From positions 7,615,719 to 7,679,718 of the forward strand of contig CP036526.1 of NCBI GenBank assembly GCA_007741555.1: a stretch of 64,000 nt of DNA. Direction: 5' to 3'. This DNA comes from Stieleria marina. Its GTDB lineage: Bacteria > Planctomycetota > Planctomycetia > Pirellulales > Pirellulaceae. Below, in pieces: positions 43,212-59,094 of this stretch. Every line of letters starts with the position of its first letter. Position 1 is the first letter of the stretch. Under the pieces are notes generated by a model. It ran no database searches and was not told the DNA's origin. It saw only the letters and a program-made list of their open reading frames with translations. The position numbers were made by a program, and so were the translations under genes.

Positions 43212-44654
43212 TCAGCCTTCTAGCGGCGGCATTTCGCCGCCTAAGAAGTAATCATTTAAAAACGCTTTCCGATCGCCCATTTCCGCAGCCAACTGCACCA
43301 TCGCGTACAACCGCTGCTGGTCCCTGCGTTTCTTGTCAGCCAACGCGTCGGCGTCCTGAAAATAGTCTGGCAGCGGTGAGATGATGTCAAAACAATTATT
43401 GGGCCGTGGTCCAGCAATCACACCGTATCGGTCTAGCATCGCAATCGCGGTGGCCAGTCGATGATCGTGCTTGCTGCGTTTTTGCAATCTTCCGTTCAAC
43501 CAGTCCAGCCCAAACGCTTCGCACTGATCGCGATGCTCGCGAATGGTCTGGTAGACACGTGTGTAAAAATCCGCGTCGGGATTGGACCATTCGATAAACT
43601 GCATCTGCGTCATCAAGTCGGCTTGATCGTACAACCACAAACAAAGACTCGGTTTGTTGTCACGCCCCGCTCGGCCAATCTCTTGATAGTACGACTCGAT
43701 CGATCCGGGTGTCTCGGCGTGCACAACAACGCGAATGTCATCCTTGTCGACGCCCATGCCAAAAGCCGGGGTGGCTAGCACCAAGTCGGCATCGCCGACC
43801 ATAAAATCATCTTGCACTCGTCGGCGAACGTTTCGCGGAAGATCGCCGTGGTAGCAAACATGATCGATTCGATCCGACAACAATCGATCGCTAAATCGTT
43901 GCAGCGTTTTGATCAACGAAAAATAGACGATCACGCTGCCACCGGAGTACTCAGGATGCGCGATCGCTTGACGAATCGCAGACGCTTTCATGTCTTCGTC
44001 GATGACAGGCTCAACTTCCAAGTGCAGATTGGGCCGGTCGATTCCTTCATGGAATAGTCGAATATCGGCTGGCTCAATTCCCAGCTGACGATAGATATCC
44101 TCGCGGCACTCAGCAGTGGCGGTCGCAGTCAACGCAATCGTGGTTGGATTTCCCAACGAAGCACGAATGTCTGCCAACCGCGAATAGTCGGGGCGAAAGT
44201 CATGGCCCCACTGGCTGACACAGTGCGCCTCATCCACCGCAAGCAGTTTGACCTCCCGTCCAGCAATCGCGCTCAGAAATTCTGGCTTGCGAAACCGCTC
44301 GGGCGTCACATACAGCAACCGATAACGCCCGTCACTCACCTCACGATAACGCTGCAGACGTGTCTCGCGATCAAGCGACGAATTGATGAACGCCGCATCG
44401 ATGCCTCGCCGAACGAGCGAGTCAACTTGGTCCTGCATCAATGCAATCAGCGGCGACAGCACCAGGACTAACTGGCGGCTATCGTCAGCAATCGTCAACG
44501 CCGGAATCTGGTAACAAAGCGACTTGCCCATCCCCGTCGGCATGACGACCATGGCGTGCTGATCGCCAAGCACATGATCAATCACCTCTCCCTGACAGTG
44601 ACGAAACGAATCGTAGCCAAACGATTCGCGGAGAAGTTGGATTGGGTCAGGCAT
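43212..44654 (-). CDS. RecQ family ATP-dependent DNA helicase, short form
   Basis: A 480-residue 3'-5' helicase. Motifs are clear: motif 0 (FRHCQGEVIDHVL), Walker A (MPTGMGKSLCYQ), DEAH box (VDEAHCVSQWGHDFRPDY with the RecQ aromatic loop), TATA (ALTATAT), and motif VI (QEIGRAGRD). E. coli RecQ is about 610 residues; here the chain ends at FLGGEMPPLEG, exactly where the zinc-binding CxxCxxC of the RQC domain would follow, and neither RQC winged helix nor HRDC is present. ATG at 44654 is chosen because the 33 residues before it are not RecQ-like. Confidence 0.9.
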   Translation of the reverse strand: MPDPIQLLRESFGYDSFRHCQGEVIDHVLGDQHAMVVMPTGMGKSLCYQIPALTIADDSRQLVLVLSPLIALMQDQVDSLVRRGIDAAFINSSLDRETRLQRYREVSDGRYRLLYVTPERFRKPEFLSAIAGREVKLLAVDEAHCVSQWGHDFRPDYSRLADIRASLGNPTTIALTATATAECREDIYRQLGIEPADIRLFHEGIDRPNLHLEVEPVIDEDMKASAIRQAIAHPEYSGGSVIVYFSLIKTLQRFSDRLLSDRIDHVCYHGDLPRNVRRRVQDDFMVGDADLVLATPAFGMGVDKDDIRVVVHAETPGSIESYYQEIGRAGRDNKPSLCLWLYDQADLMTQMQFIEWSNPDADFYTRVYQTIREHRDQCEAFGLDWLNGRLQKRSKHDHRLATAIAMLDRYGVIAGPRPNNCFDIISPLPDYFQDADALADKKRRDQQRLYAMVQLAAEMGDRKAFLNDYFLGGEMPPLEG

Positions 44655-44740
44655 GAGCTCAGGCAGTTGAAACTTAGATCGCTGGCCGGTTAGCTTAGCG
44701 ATCGCGTTTCCTGCTGAGAATAGACTCACTGTGCACGCAT

Positions 44741-44761
44741 GACTCCGATTCAATCGGAGTC
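44741..44761. other. Stem-loop downstream of the CBS gene
   Basis: GACTCCGAT (44741-44749) and ATCGGAGTC (44753-44761) form a perfect nine-pair stem with a three-base loop. It lies between the CBS gene and recQ on the minus strand without a T-run; a rho-assisted or stabilising hairpin is possible. Confidence 0.5.
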
Positions 44762-44818
44762 AACAAGATCCATGCGAGCGAGGCCAGACCACGGCTTTCA
44801 ACCTCGTGATCCCGAGCA

Positions 44819-45250
44819 TTAATACTGTTCCAGCAGGTATTTCAGCATGTCGCCGGAAGTCACAATGCCGACAACTTCTCCGTCGTCGACGACGGGAAGA
44901 CTGTGAAAATCGCTGTCGACAAGAATCTCGGCTGCTTCGCGAACCGATGCCTGTGACGTGATCGTTTTTGGATCGGGCGTCATGACTTCTTCGACACTGG
45001 TGGTTCGGTCCAGCACTTCATAGACATTTTGTTTCGCATGAACGCCGAACGAATCCGCAAAGCTGACTCGCATCAAGTCTGTGTAGCTGAGCATGCCGCG
45101 CAAATTCGATCCTTCGACAACAGGGAGGTGATGAATATTGCACTCGCTGAAGATTTTCCCAACCTCCGATAGCGACGTGTTCAAGTTGATCGTTTGCAGG
45201 TCACGTGTCATGACGTGGGTGATTGGTTCGTTCTTCTTCAGACGCGACAT
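44819..45250 (-). CDS. CBS-domain pair protein
   Basis: A 143-residue protein made of two CBS repeats (about residues 8-65 and 86-143), each with the typical VMT start (HVMTRD, EVMTPD) and the LPVV strand (HHLPVVEG, HSLPVVDD). CBS pairs bind adenine nucleotides and act as energy or redox sensors, usually by contacting another protein. There is no enzymatic domain and no obvious partner gene adjacent. Confidence 0.9.
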   Translation of the reverse strand: MSRLKKNEPITHVMTRDLQTINLNTSLSEVGKIFSECNIHHLPVVEGSNLRGMLSYTDLMRVSFADSFGVHAKQNVYEVLDRTTSVEEVMTPDPKTITSQASVREAAEILVDSDFHSLPVVDDGEVVGIVTSGDMLKYLLEQY

Positions 45251-45591
45251 GGAAATTTCTTTGTAAGTGTGGTGTGCATTGTTGCATCAATGGTGTGACG
45301 TTCTCACCTAGCCGATGTATCTGCAAAGCCCGTGCCCCGAAACGGATGACACAGATTCGCACACGCAATTACCCGAATCATCTGCGTCGGGGCCAATAAA
45401 CGATGCGTTTCGCGATCTTGTGCGCGACAATCGGGTCGTGAAACCGCGCCGGGGTTTCATATGGGACGCAGCTACTGAGACACGAACGCACACGTGTGTC
45501 ACCAAGAGTCTTTTGCCCTGGCAAAGCAGCTCGCAGTACAGCAACAGTCAGCGTGATCTGAATTTCAATGTGTTAGAGATGGACGCGACAT
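45251..45591. other. Intergenic region between SNF2 helicase and CBS gene (341 bp)
   Basis: Contains a GAAACC/GGTTTC hairpin (45440-45458) and an ACACGTGTGT palindrome (about 45492-45501). A plus-strand frame of 106 codons crosses it and enters the helicase gene; it has no ribosome site or domain. Confidence 0.5.
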
Positions 45592-48500
45592 CTAACCCAA
45601 AAGCGACTGCAGATCATCGGCGGTTAGGTCGCTGATCAGGCTCTTGTCCTGCGAGATAATGGCGTCGGCGAGATCCCGTTTGCTAGTTTGTAATTCGACA
45701 ATCTTTTCTTCGACGCTGTCATTGCAAATCAGTCGATACGCGTTGACGCTGTTGGTTTGGCCGATGCGATGGGCGCGGTCGATCGCTTGAGCTTCGACGG
45801 CAGGGTTCCACCAGGGATCGAGGATAAAGACATACTGAGCCGCAGTGAGATTCAGTCCGGTTCCACCCGCTTTGAGGCTGATCAAAAACAACTGACAATG
45901 TTCGTCGGTTTGGAAATGCTTGACTCGTTCTGCTCGCTTTCTGGTTTTGCCGTCGAGATATTCGTAATTCCAAGCACGTGCATCAATGTCATCGCGGAGC
46001 AAACGGAGCAGTGAAGTGAACTGTGAAAAGACCAGAGCTTTATGCCCTTTGCCGGTGATTTCTTCCAGCTGGTCCATCAACAGATCCATTTTTGCGCCCC
46101 GTACATTGCAGTCGGGTTTGACCAAACGCGGGTCGCAAGACGCTTGGCGAAGCCGTAGCAAGGCTTCCAGAACGTGAATCTTGGATCGTTTCAAACCGAG
46201 TTCTTCGACCTTCTTGCTTAAGTGAACTCGGTAATGCTCCCGAAGTTCGTCGTACAGCTTCCGCTGCGGCTTGGACATATCACAAGCCAGCGTTTGTTCG
46301 ACTTTGTCCGGCAAATCCTTCAGCACTTGTTTCTTGGTACGACGCAGAATAAACGGGCGCAGTGACTCCCCGATCTGCCCAATTCGCTTGCGATCTTCTT
46401 GGTCGTCCAACTGCGGTAACCGCGATGTCATCCCGCCGTTGAGCATGCCGGGATTCAGAAAATCAAACAACGACCAAAGATCACCCAAGTGATTTTCGAC
46501 CGGTGTTCCCGTCATGGCCAAACGATGATCGCCTTTGAGCAATCGAGTGGCTTTGGACGCAAGGCTACTGGGATTCTTGATCGCCTGAGCTTCATCCAAG
46601 ATCACGTAGTCAAACTCGTTCTTACTCAGCAGGCCAGTGTCATTTCGCAGCGTGCCGTACGTCGTCAGCAGTAAATGAGGTTCGCTGCCGCGTTTGTGTT
46701 CGTCCAAGTACCGCGAGCGCCGATCCGTACCGGTGTAATTGAACACGCGCAGCCTGGGCGTAAACTTGGCTGCTTCTTCGATCCAATTGCCAATCAAACT
46801 CTTTGGCACGACGCAGATTGATGGCTTGCGAACTTCGCCTTTGGGAACGCGGCGGGTGCGACGTTTCTCCAAAAGTGCCAAAACCTGGATCGTTTTCCCC
46901 AATCCCATGTCATCGGCCAAGCAACCGCCGAAACCAAACTTCTGAAGAAACTGAAACCAGCCTAGCCCATCACGCTGGTACTCTCGCAGCGTCCCCGAAA
47001 ACGTCGGGGGTGCATCGGCGGGCTTGATCCCCTCGAATGACTTGAGCTGCCGAATGAACGACTTAAAATTGCGATCGCCCTTCACATTGTCCTGTTCGGC
47101 CAGCATCGCATCAAGCAACAGTGCTTGCGTCCGATGAAAGCGAATCGAATCGTCACACTGCTGGCCGCAGGATTCGATACTGACGAATTTCTGCAACCAT
47201 TGCTCTGGCAACATTCCTTGTGAACCATCATCCAGCACCACGCTGCGGTGGCCGGCTTTGAGTGCTTTGAGCAACTCTGGCAGCGATGCCGAGACACCGT
47301 CAAAGTCAGCGCTGGCGTCCAAGTCGAACCAGTCGACGCCCGAGACAACATCGATGTTGAAATCGGTCGCGATACGGACCGGCGCTCCGTCAGCAGTGAT
47401 TTGCCAACCAGCCGCCTGGAGCGTTTCGACAAGGTACAAAAAATCTTCGGGAGGTACGGTAAGCGATTGCTGAAACCCATCACCGGAGAAATCAAAACGA
47501 TCTACCGGAACGCTTTGAAGGCTCTTCAATTCGGACGCCATATCGCGGTGGTGAATCGCTTGGTCGCTGGCGTCAAACCACCATCGCCTGAGCGAGTCGA
47601 ATGCGACAACGACGTCGCCATAGCGGGCGGACAATGAAGCATCGAATGCGTTTGCGTAGCGTTCGTGCTGGACGAGTGAACAACATGGGACGGGAGGATC
47701 AAATTTCTCGGCAATCCCGAACACCGGATCCATCACCAGCGGTGTTTGCGATGCGGTGTCGCTCAGATCACGCAGCACCGTTTTGATACTCCGTTTGGGC
47801 GCGGTGACCACGCCAACACTTTGCCACACGCGAAGCTGTGCTGCTTGCATGGGCGGCACGGTAACCAGGCGTGTCTTGACCGTGGTGGGCCTAGATCTGT
47901 CGAGAGCATAATCATCAAGACGGACAGGTGCCTGATCATCAACCTGCAACAACGCACAGCCGATTTCGGATACCCAGATCACGCGATCGACGCTCACCGA
48001 TTCCGTGCCACAGCAAAGCGTCGGAACAACATCAAACTGACTTTTGCTGGTAGCGTTGGGCGAAAGTTGCAGCACCAGCTCCCAAGGAGAATCGACGTCA
48101 GTTTGGCTAATCGGCTGAGCGTCTTCGAAGTGTTGACGCGACTCGCCCAGTTTCCAAGCCAGCCGCGCCGTGCCCTGCAATGTCTTGAGCGAAGTCGCCA
48201 CCATCGTCGATTCGACTGAAAAGACACGTGCGCCGCCGCGACGGTAGTACGAGTTGTACTGGTTTTCTTCGATCGGAACCAACACGCTGATCGCTGCCCG
48301 ATCGCGCGGGCAGGTGACTTCGGCTAAGTCTGTTTGCTCCAATTCAACACCGACAGGGCAACTCCAACGTCCATCATGCTTGCGAGTGCTTCGCATAACC
48401 GACAGATTCAGGCCGGTCTGGTTTGCCGCCTCCGACACCGAGATCACGAACCAATGCTGAGATTCGCTAGGAGCATTATCAAAATCATCCGCGCGTCGGA

Positions 48501-49023
48501 TTCCGCGAGCATCAACCGGGCTGGCTGATGCAATCCGCTGTAGCTTTGCCTTCCAATCGGGCACCCGAGACTTGGGCTTGGCAGGTTGCGCAAGAGCGGT
48601 GGTCGAAGGGACGGCTTGCTGGCGTGTTGCTTTGTGATGAGAGGGAGCCGCTCGATTCCAAGGTTCCTTGGGCGTGCCCGTTTCGATCTCGTCGGGATCA
48701 ACAGGATACAGCTCCAGACGCCCCAGGCCGGACATGGCCAGATCATACTGCCGGTCGACCTTGCAGATGGTTGCCCAAAGATGTTTGCAGTTTTGAACGG
48801 CATCAAATCGCGGACAATCACAGTGGGCCCCGAGGACACCGTCGCGGATTTCGCTGAAATCGACGCCTACGAAATACGACTCTTTGTAAGATCCTTCGGC
48901 GTGGGCAAACACACCAAGATCACCCACTCGCTTGATCTCGATCTTCTCAAGCATGGCGGCACTGCTACCGCGTTGACGATCATCGGCGCCGAATTCGTGT
49001 CGGCAGATTTCAGCTAACGTCAT
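45592..49023 (-). CDS. SWIM zinc finger SNF2 family helicase
   Basis: A 1143-residue SWI2/SNF2 ATPase of the RapA/HepA-like bacterial group. The N-terminal SWIM finger has the CxC...CxH pattern at C68, C70, C79 and H81 (HCDCPRF, NCKH). A long middle region of about 550 residues has no recognised domain. The ATPase half begins near residue 690 with LADDMGLGKTIQVLALL, then DEAQ (VILDEAQAIKN), TGTPVENHLGDLWSLFDF, and the C-terminal lobe SLKAGGTGLNLT and DRAHRIGQ. It probably remodels protein-DNA or RNA polymerase complexes. The ATG at 49023 is chosen because the residues before it are not conserved-looking. It follows the rpoC terminator. Confidence 0.92.
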   Translation of the reverse strand: MTLAEICRHEFGADDRQRGSSAAMLEKIEIKRVGDLGVFAHAEGSYKESYFVGVDFSEIRDGVLGAHCDCPRFDAVQNCKHLWATICKVDRQYDLAMSGLGRLELYPVDPDEIETGTPKEPWNRAAPSHHKATRQQAVPSTTALAQPAKPKSRVPDWKAKLQRIASASPVDARGIRRADDFDNAPSESQHWFVISVSEAANQTGLNLSVMRSTRKHDGRWSCPVGVELEQTDLAEVTCPRDRAAISVLVPIEENQYNSYYRRGGARVFSVESTMVATSLKTLQGTARLAWKLGESRQHFEDAQPISQTDVDSPWELVLQLSPNATSKSQFDVVPTLCCGTESVSVDRVIWVSEIGCALLQVDDQAPVRLDDYALDRSRPTTVKTRLVTVPPMQAAQLRVWQSVGVVTAPKRSIKTVLRDLSDTASQTPLVMDPVFGIAEKFDPPVPCCSLVQHERYANAFDASLSARYGDVVVAFDSLRRWWFDASDQAIHHRDMASELKSLQSVPVDRFDFSGDGFQQSLTVPPEDFLYLVETLQAAGWQITADGAPVRIATDFNIDVVSGVDWFDLDASADFDGVSASLPELLKALKAGHRSVVLDDGSQGMLPEQWLQKFVSIESCGQQCDDSIRFHRTQALLLDAMLAEQDNVKGDRNFKSFIRQLKSFEGIKPADAPPTFSGTLREYQRDGLGWFQFLQKFGFGGCLADDMGLGKTIQVLALLEKRRTRRVPKGEVRKPSICVVPKSLIGNWIEEAAKFTPRLRVFNYTGTDRRSRYLDEHKRGSEPHLLLTTYGTLRNDTGLLSKNEFDYVILDEAQAIKNPSSLASKATRLLKGDHRLAMTGTPVENHLGDLWSLFDFLNPGMLNGGMTSRLPQLDDQEDRKRIGQIGESLRPFILRRTKKQVLKDLPDKVEQTLACDMSKPQRKLYDELREHYRVHLSKKVEELGLKRSKIHVLEALLRLRQASCDPRLVKPDCNVRGAKMDLLMDQLEEITGKGHKALVFSQFTSLLRLLRDDIDARAWNYEYLDGKTRKRAERVKHFQTDEHCQLFLISLKAGGTGLNLTAAQYVFILDPWWNPAVEAQAIDRAHRIGQTNSVNAYRLICNDSVEEKIVELQTSKRDLADAIISQDKSLISDLTADDLQSLLG

Positions 49024-49269
49024 GTTAGGCTCCGGGCGGCATTGGATATTCGTGGCAGTCAATATCCTTAGTGTGCGATCATCGCTGTGTGCGATATCCA
49101 CGATGTCTTGTACAGGCAACCAAATTGTGATGGTTGCTGCGATCATCGTCCAGTTCGAATCGCGGGAGTCTTGTCCCGAAAGTCCTGCGGTGGAATGTCA
49201 ATCATGTCTGAGCGATTGGGGTGGGCCGACGCAGGCCTTGCAGCGATACAGCGCCACTCCGGCAAACAC

Positions 49270-49302
49270 AAAAAACGGGCGGGAGCTATTGCTCTCGCCC
49301 GT
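49270..49302 (-). terminator. Intrinsic terminator of rpoB-rpoC
   Basis: ACGGGCGGGAGC (49275-49286) pairs with GCTCTCGCCCGT (49291-49302), 12 pairs with one G-U and a four-base loop. On the minus strand it is followed by six T (49270-49275). It lies 30 bases past the rpoC stop. The plus strand also has TTTT after the stem, but no plus-strand gene ends here. Confidence 0.93.
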
Positions 49303-49331
49303 TTTGAGTTGGTGACAGAAGTTTGCGAAAA

Positions 49332-54638
<5,307 letters not shown>

Positions 54639-54778
54639 AAATCAGGGCTCCAAAAGGTTCGGCCATGACGGCCGAGGGAGACTTTGTGGTTGGTAAGGTC
54701 GAGGACGATTCGTGAATCGTCCAAAAGTTGTTCTTCATCGCCGCGAAAGGTCTCTCGCGGCTGCATCGTTGGGAAAAC

Positions 54779-57700
54779 CTAGATAGGTCGTTTTTCGAGC
54801 TGCATGTTCAGCGCGAGTCCACGAATCTCGTTTGTCAAAACATCGAAGCTAGCTGGCGTGCCTGCCTCGAGAGTGTTTTCACCTTTTACCATCGATTCGT
54901 AGATCTTGGTTCGACCTTCGACGTCGTCACTCTTGACCGTCAGCAATTCCTGCAAGATGTAAGCGGCACCGTATGCTTCAAGTGCCCAAACCTCCATCTC
55001 TCCAAAGCGTTGTCCGCCAAAGCGAGCTTTACCGCCAAGAGGCTGCTGAGTAATCAACGAATAAGGTCCAGTGCTTCGTGCGTGAACTTTGTCGTCGACC
55101 AAGTGGTGCAGTTTCAACATGTAGATGTAGCCCACCGTCGTTTCTTGCTCCATCGGCTCGCCCGTCCGTCCGTCGGTCAGACGAACTTTACCGTGAGCCG
55201 GCAAGTCAGCTTCGGCCAAAGCCTCGTTGATGTCCTCTTCGCTGGCACCGTTGAACACAGGCGTAACGGCTTGGAAACCAAGTTTGGCTCCCGCCCAACC
55301 CAAGTGAGTTTCCAAAATCTGTCCCACGTTCATTCGACTTGGAACACCAAGCGGATTCAACATGATTTGGATCGGCGTGCCATCGGGCAAGAACGGCATG
55401 TCTGCGATCGGCAAGATCTTAGAAATCACACCCTTGTTTCCGTGACGTCCAGCCATCTTGTCACCAACACTGATGACTCGCTTGGTCGCAACGTAAACCT
55501 TGACCATCTGCAACACACCACTGCGAAGTTCATCACCACGCTTCATGCTGTTAAGTTGGCGATCACGGGCGTCGATGGCTTGCTCAACATTTTCCCACTG
55601 TGACTTGTAAACCTTTTCGACTTCAGCTTTCTTGGCGTCGCTTTTGACTTGCTCCAAGACATGGTCGAAACGGAACGAAGTTGCTCGTTCGGCAACAAAC
55701 TTTGGATCTTGACCGTCTGCCAACGGCGTCCCGGTCAAGTCCTTGAACTTGACTCCCCCAGCGGCTTCCAATTCACGAACGAATGCTTCAAACGTGCTGG
55801 CAATTTCCGCGTTGCCTTCAGTTTCCGCGATCTTCAAATCCGCTTCAAAGATCTTACGCTCATCTTCGGAAAGACTCATGCGGCGAGAGAATTTGTGCGT
55901 GTCAATCACGATACCTTCGATGCCCGACGGCACTTCCAGCGAGTCGTTCTTGACGTCTTCACCAGCACGACCAAAGATCGCGTGAAGCAGTTTTTCTTCT
56001 GGCGTCAATTCTGTCTTGGACTTCGGACTTACTTTGCCAACCAGAATATCACCTGGCTTGACGTAGGTACCTGTTTGAACGATTCCGCTATCGTCCAAGT
56101 TGCGAAGTGCCTTTTCCGAAACATTTGGAATGTCCCGCGTGAACTCTTCGCGCCCCAGTTTGGTTTCGCGAATTTCGACGTCAAAGTCTTCGATGTGAAT
56201 CGAAGTGTACGTGTCGTTTCGCACAAGTTCTTCGGAGATGATAATCGCGTCTTCGTAGTTGAAACCGTCGAACGACATGAAACCGACCAGGACGTTTCGC
56301 CCTAGAGCCAATTCACCGTTTCGAGTCGCAGCTCCGTCGGCGATAATCTGATTCTTTTCGACCTTGTCGCCCATGCTGATCAAAGGCTTTTGGTTCTGAC
56401 ACGTTCGTTCGTTCAGACCTTGGTACTTTTTCAATTCGTAGTGATCGCTACCGACTTCGATGCGAGTCGAATCGACATAGGTCACTTTGCCAGCGCGACG
56501 AGCACGAACAACCATCGCACTGTTGCGTGCGACTTCGCGTTCCATGCCGGTACCGACAATCGGAGGCTCGGCAACCAGTAGCGGCACAGCCTGCCGCTGC
56601 ATGTTCGATCCCATCAACGCCCGGTTCGCATCATCATGCTCCAGGAACGGAATCAAGTTGGCAGACACACCGACCATTTGGCTCGGCGCGACGTCCATGT
56701 ACGTAACTTGTTCGGGCTGAACAATTTCAAAGTCACTATGGAAACGAGCGATCAAGTTCGGCCCGGCAACCAAAGCACCATCTTTCAGTTCGACGTCAGC
56801 AGGTGCGACATAAGATTCGCTCTCTTCGTCGGCACGCAACCAAACGGTTTCTTCGGTGACCTTGCCTTTTTTGACCATGCGGTAAGGCGTGATCAAGAAG
56901 CCGTAATCATCCACGCCAGCGAAAATCGCCAACGAAGAAATCAGTCCAATATTGGTACCCTCAGGCGTTTCGATCGGGCAAATTCGACCGTAGTGCGAAA
57001 TGTGCACATCACGAACTTCAAAGCCCGCACGTTTTCGGTTCAAACCACCAGGGCCCAAGGCAGACAGGCGTCGCTCGTGAGCCAATTGGCTAAGCGGGTT
57101 CGTCTGGTCAACCACCTGCGAAAGTTCGCCGCGCCCAAAGAAGTAATCGATCGCCGCTGAAACGCTCTTGGGATTGATCAGCGAACGTGGTGACATGTCT
57201 TGAGCGTCTTTGACACTCATGCGCTCTTGAACGGTACGACGGAGTTTCAAGAAACCCTTTCGCAGTTCTTCGCTAGCCAGTTCGTCGATCGTTCGCAGGC
57301 GACGGTTCCCCAAGTGGTCAATGTCGTCGATCTCTGCTTCGCTTTCGCTGTCGAACAAATCGATCAGGTAACGAATTGCTTCGACCATGTCGTCTGGACG
57401 AAGCGTCATTTCTTTTTCGCTGACGCCCAACTGCAATTTACGATTCAGACGGAAACGTCCGACTTTGCCAAGGCGATAACGGTTTTCGTCGTAGAATTTC
57501 TCGTTGAACAACGTACGTGCTTTTTCAAGCTGCGGTGGGTTGCCCGGTCGCAAACGCTGGTAGATACGCAGCAGTGCTTCTTCGTGACTGGCCGTGTTGT
57601 CATCGGCCAGCGTGTTGAAGATCAACGGCACTTTGGGCGAATCCATGCACTCGATGCTTTCGACACCCACGGTCGCGATTGCTTCGGCGACTTCTTTGGT

Positions 57701-58501
57701 GATGCGGCGACCGGCTTCGACGATAATCTCGCCAGCTCGATCACTGCTGCTGGGGTAGACCACATCATCAACAGCGACTTTGCCTTCGATTTTTGCAGCA
57801 CTCTTGGGGCCCGAGATCTTTTGCGTGCCGGTGTGATAAAATGCTTTGAGCAAATCGGTGTCCGTGCTGAACCGTGGGTCCATCGCACGAAGCAAAGTCG
57901 TCGCGGCGAACTTACCACTCTGGTCAATACGGACTGTCAATGCGTCCTTTTTGGTCACGTTGACTTCGATCCACGAACCACGCTCAGGGATCACCCGGCA
58001 GCTAGGTAGTTTGCGGTCAGTCGTTGTGTCGTTTTCCAACACAAAGTCAACGCCGGGACTTCGGTGCAACTGGCTCACTACGACGCGCTCGGCACCGTTA
58101 ATGATGAACTCACCGCCACCCATCATGATTGGCAAATCGCCAAGGTAGACTTCCTCTTCGTGCGGCTCTTCGCGGTTCAATCGCAACCAAATTCGCAGCG
58201 GACGACCGTAAGTCATGCGCAGCTGACGACATTCTTGGCTGGTGTAACGCGGCTTGCCCAATTCGTAGTGCAAGTATTCCAGCGTTGTGTTGCCGTCGTA
58301 ACTGGCGATCGGGAAAATCTCGCGCAGGACACTTTCCATGCCGTGATTCTTGCGATTGCGAGGATCAGCGTCCTCCTGCAAGAAAGCTGCGTAAGAAACA
58401 GTCTGTAACGCTGTCAGGTCCGGAAGCTCGAAAGAAGAAAGCTTGGTTCCGAAGTGACGAACGCTGGTAGGTTCAAGTCGACGCTGGGTCGTGGTTGCCA
58501 T
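54779..58501 (-). CDS. rpoB: RNA polymerase beta subunit
   Basis: A 1240-residue beta subunit with all core regions: the rifampicin-pocket blocks ([18 protein letters not shown] and [13 protein letters not shown]), [10 protein letters not shown], the catalytic-region strings [18 protein letters not shown] and [12 protein letters not shown], and a C-terminal [24 protein letters not shown]. An AGGAG about 12 bases before the ATG is the ribosome site. It heads a two-gene transcript with rpoC. Unlike most bacteria there is no rplJ-rplL directly upstream; instead there is a 593-base non-coding stretch. Confidence 0.98.
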   Translation of the reverse strand: MATTTQRRLEPTSVRHFGTKLSSFELPDLTALQTVSYAAFLQEDADPRNRKNHGMESVLREIFPIASYDGNTTLEYLHYELGKPRYTSQECRQLRMTYGRPLRIWLRLNREEPHEEEVYLGDLPIMMGGGEFIINGAERVVVSQLHRSPGVDFVLENDTTTDRKLPSCRVIPERGSWIEVNVTKKDALTVRIDQSGKFAATTLLRAMDPRFSTDTDLLKAFYHTGTQKISGPKSAAKIEGKVAVDDVVYPSSSDRAGEIIVEAGRRITKEVAEAIATVGVESIECMDSPKVPLIFNTLADDNTASHEEALLRIYQRLRPGNPPQLEKARTLFNEKFYDENRYRLGKVGRFRLNRKLQLGVSEKEMTLRPDDMVEAIRYLIDLFDSESEAEIDDIDHLGNRRLRTIDELASEELRKGFLKLRRTVQERMSVKDAQDMSPRSLINPKSVSAAIDYFFGRGELSQVVDQTNPLSQLAHERRLSALGPGGLNRKRAGFEVRDVHISHYGRICPIETPEGTNIGLISSLAIFAGVDDYGFLITPYRMVKKGKVTEETVWLRADEESESYVAPADVELKDGALVAGPNLIARFHSDFEIVQPEQVTYMDVAPSQMVGVSANLIPFLEHDDANRALMGSNMQRQAVPLLVAEPPIVGTGMEREVARNSAMVVRARRAGKVTYVDSTRIEVGSDHYELKKYQGLNERTCQNQKPLISMGDKVEKNQIIADGAATRNGELALGRNVLVGFMSFDGFNYEDAIIISEELVRNDTYTSIHIEDFDVEIRETKLGREEFTRDIPNVSEKALRNLDDSGIVQTGTYVKPGDILVGKVSPKSKTELTPEEKLLHAIFGRAGEDVKNDSLEVPSGIEGIVIDTHKFSRRMSLSEDERKIFEADLKIAETEGNAEIASTFEAFVRELEAAGGVKFKDLTGTPLADGQDPKFVAERATSFRFDHVLEQVKSDAKKAEVEKVYKSQWENVEQAIDARDRQLNSMKRGDELRSGVLQMVKVYVATKRVISVGDKMAGRHGNKGVISKILPIADMPFLPDGTPIQIMLNPLGVPSRMNVGQILETHLGWAGAKLGFQAVTPVFNGASEEDINEALAEADLPAHGKVRLTDGRTGEPMEQETTVGYIYMLKLHHLVDDKVHARSTGPYSLITQQPLGGKARFGGQRFGEMEVWALEAYGAAYILQELLTVKSDDVEGRTKIYESMVKGENTLEAGTPASFDVLTNEIRGLALNMQLEKRPI

Positions 58502-59094
58502 CGTGTGAGAAAGCTCCTAGACAATCCAAATGAGTTTTGCCCGCAGTAGAATTCGCCGTGGGTGCGACTAGTTCAGGGCAGCAGTAATTGAGGGGGCCGC
58601 AGTGTCAATCAGCGAAGTGTCGACACGTTCAGCGCGAACCGTCAGCCCGAAACAAAAATCGAGCTGGGGAACTAGAAATCGTCGTGTTTTGCATTGCGGC
58701 ATGTGCGGATAGCCGGAAAGCAACGGGACGAAGGAGAGCGGAATGTGCGAAACTGGGCCTGTGATCACGCTCAAAAATTACCAGATACCCCAATTTCTGC
58801 CTAGAGCAACTACCCAAACTGGCGCGGATTGTGCTCTAGCCGAAAAAACCGGGAAATCACGCGTTTTGTTGGGAAATCCAGCCCACGCAAAAACGCCCCA
58901 AAGGAACGATAATCCCCCTAGACGATCATTTTCTGAAAAAAATGCTTTTCTGAAATTTTATTTTGCACCTATTTCCTCCTGTTTCAACTTCAGTTTGGCC
59001 CGAATAGGACGATTATCGCAGGCCGCGAGCGCTGCCAATGGATGCCAAATCCCGCTTCGCTAGGCAATCGATCGGAGGAAAAGTCTGGCACCAG
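58502..59094. other. Long non-coding region upstream of rpoB (593 bp)
   Basis: No open frame here has both a ribosome site and protein-like composition. An A/T-rich stretch (about 58930-58975) is the most likely promoter area for rpoB on the minus strand, but I could not find a clean -35/-10 pair. No ribosomal protein gene, tRNA or known RNA recognised. Confidence 0.5.

Noticed and set aside
45315-45635. Plus-strand frame of 106 codons
   Set aside because: No ribosome site, runs into the 3' end of the SNF2 gene, and composition is not protein-like.
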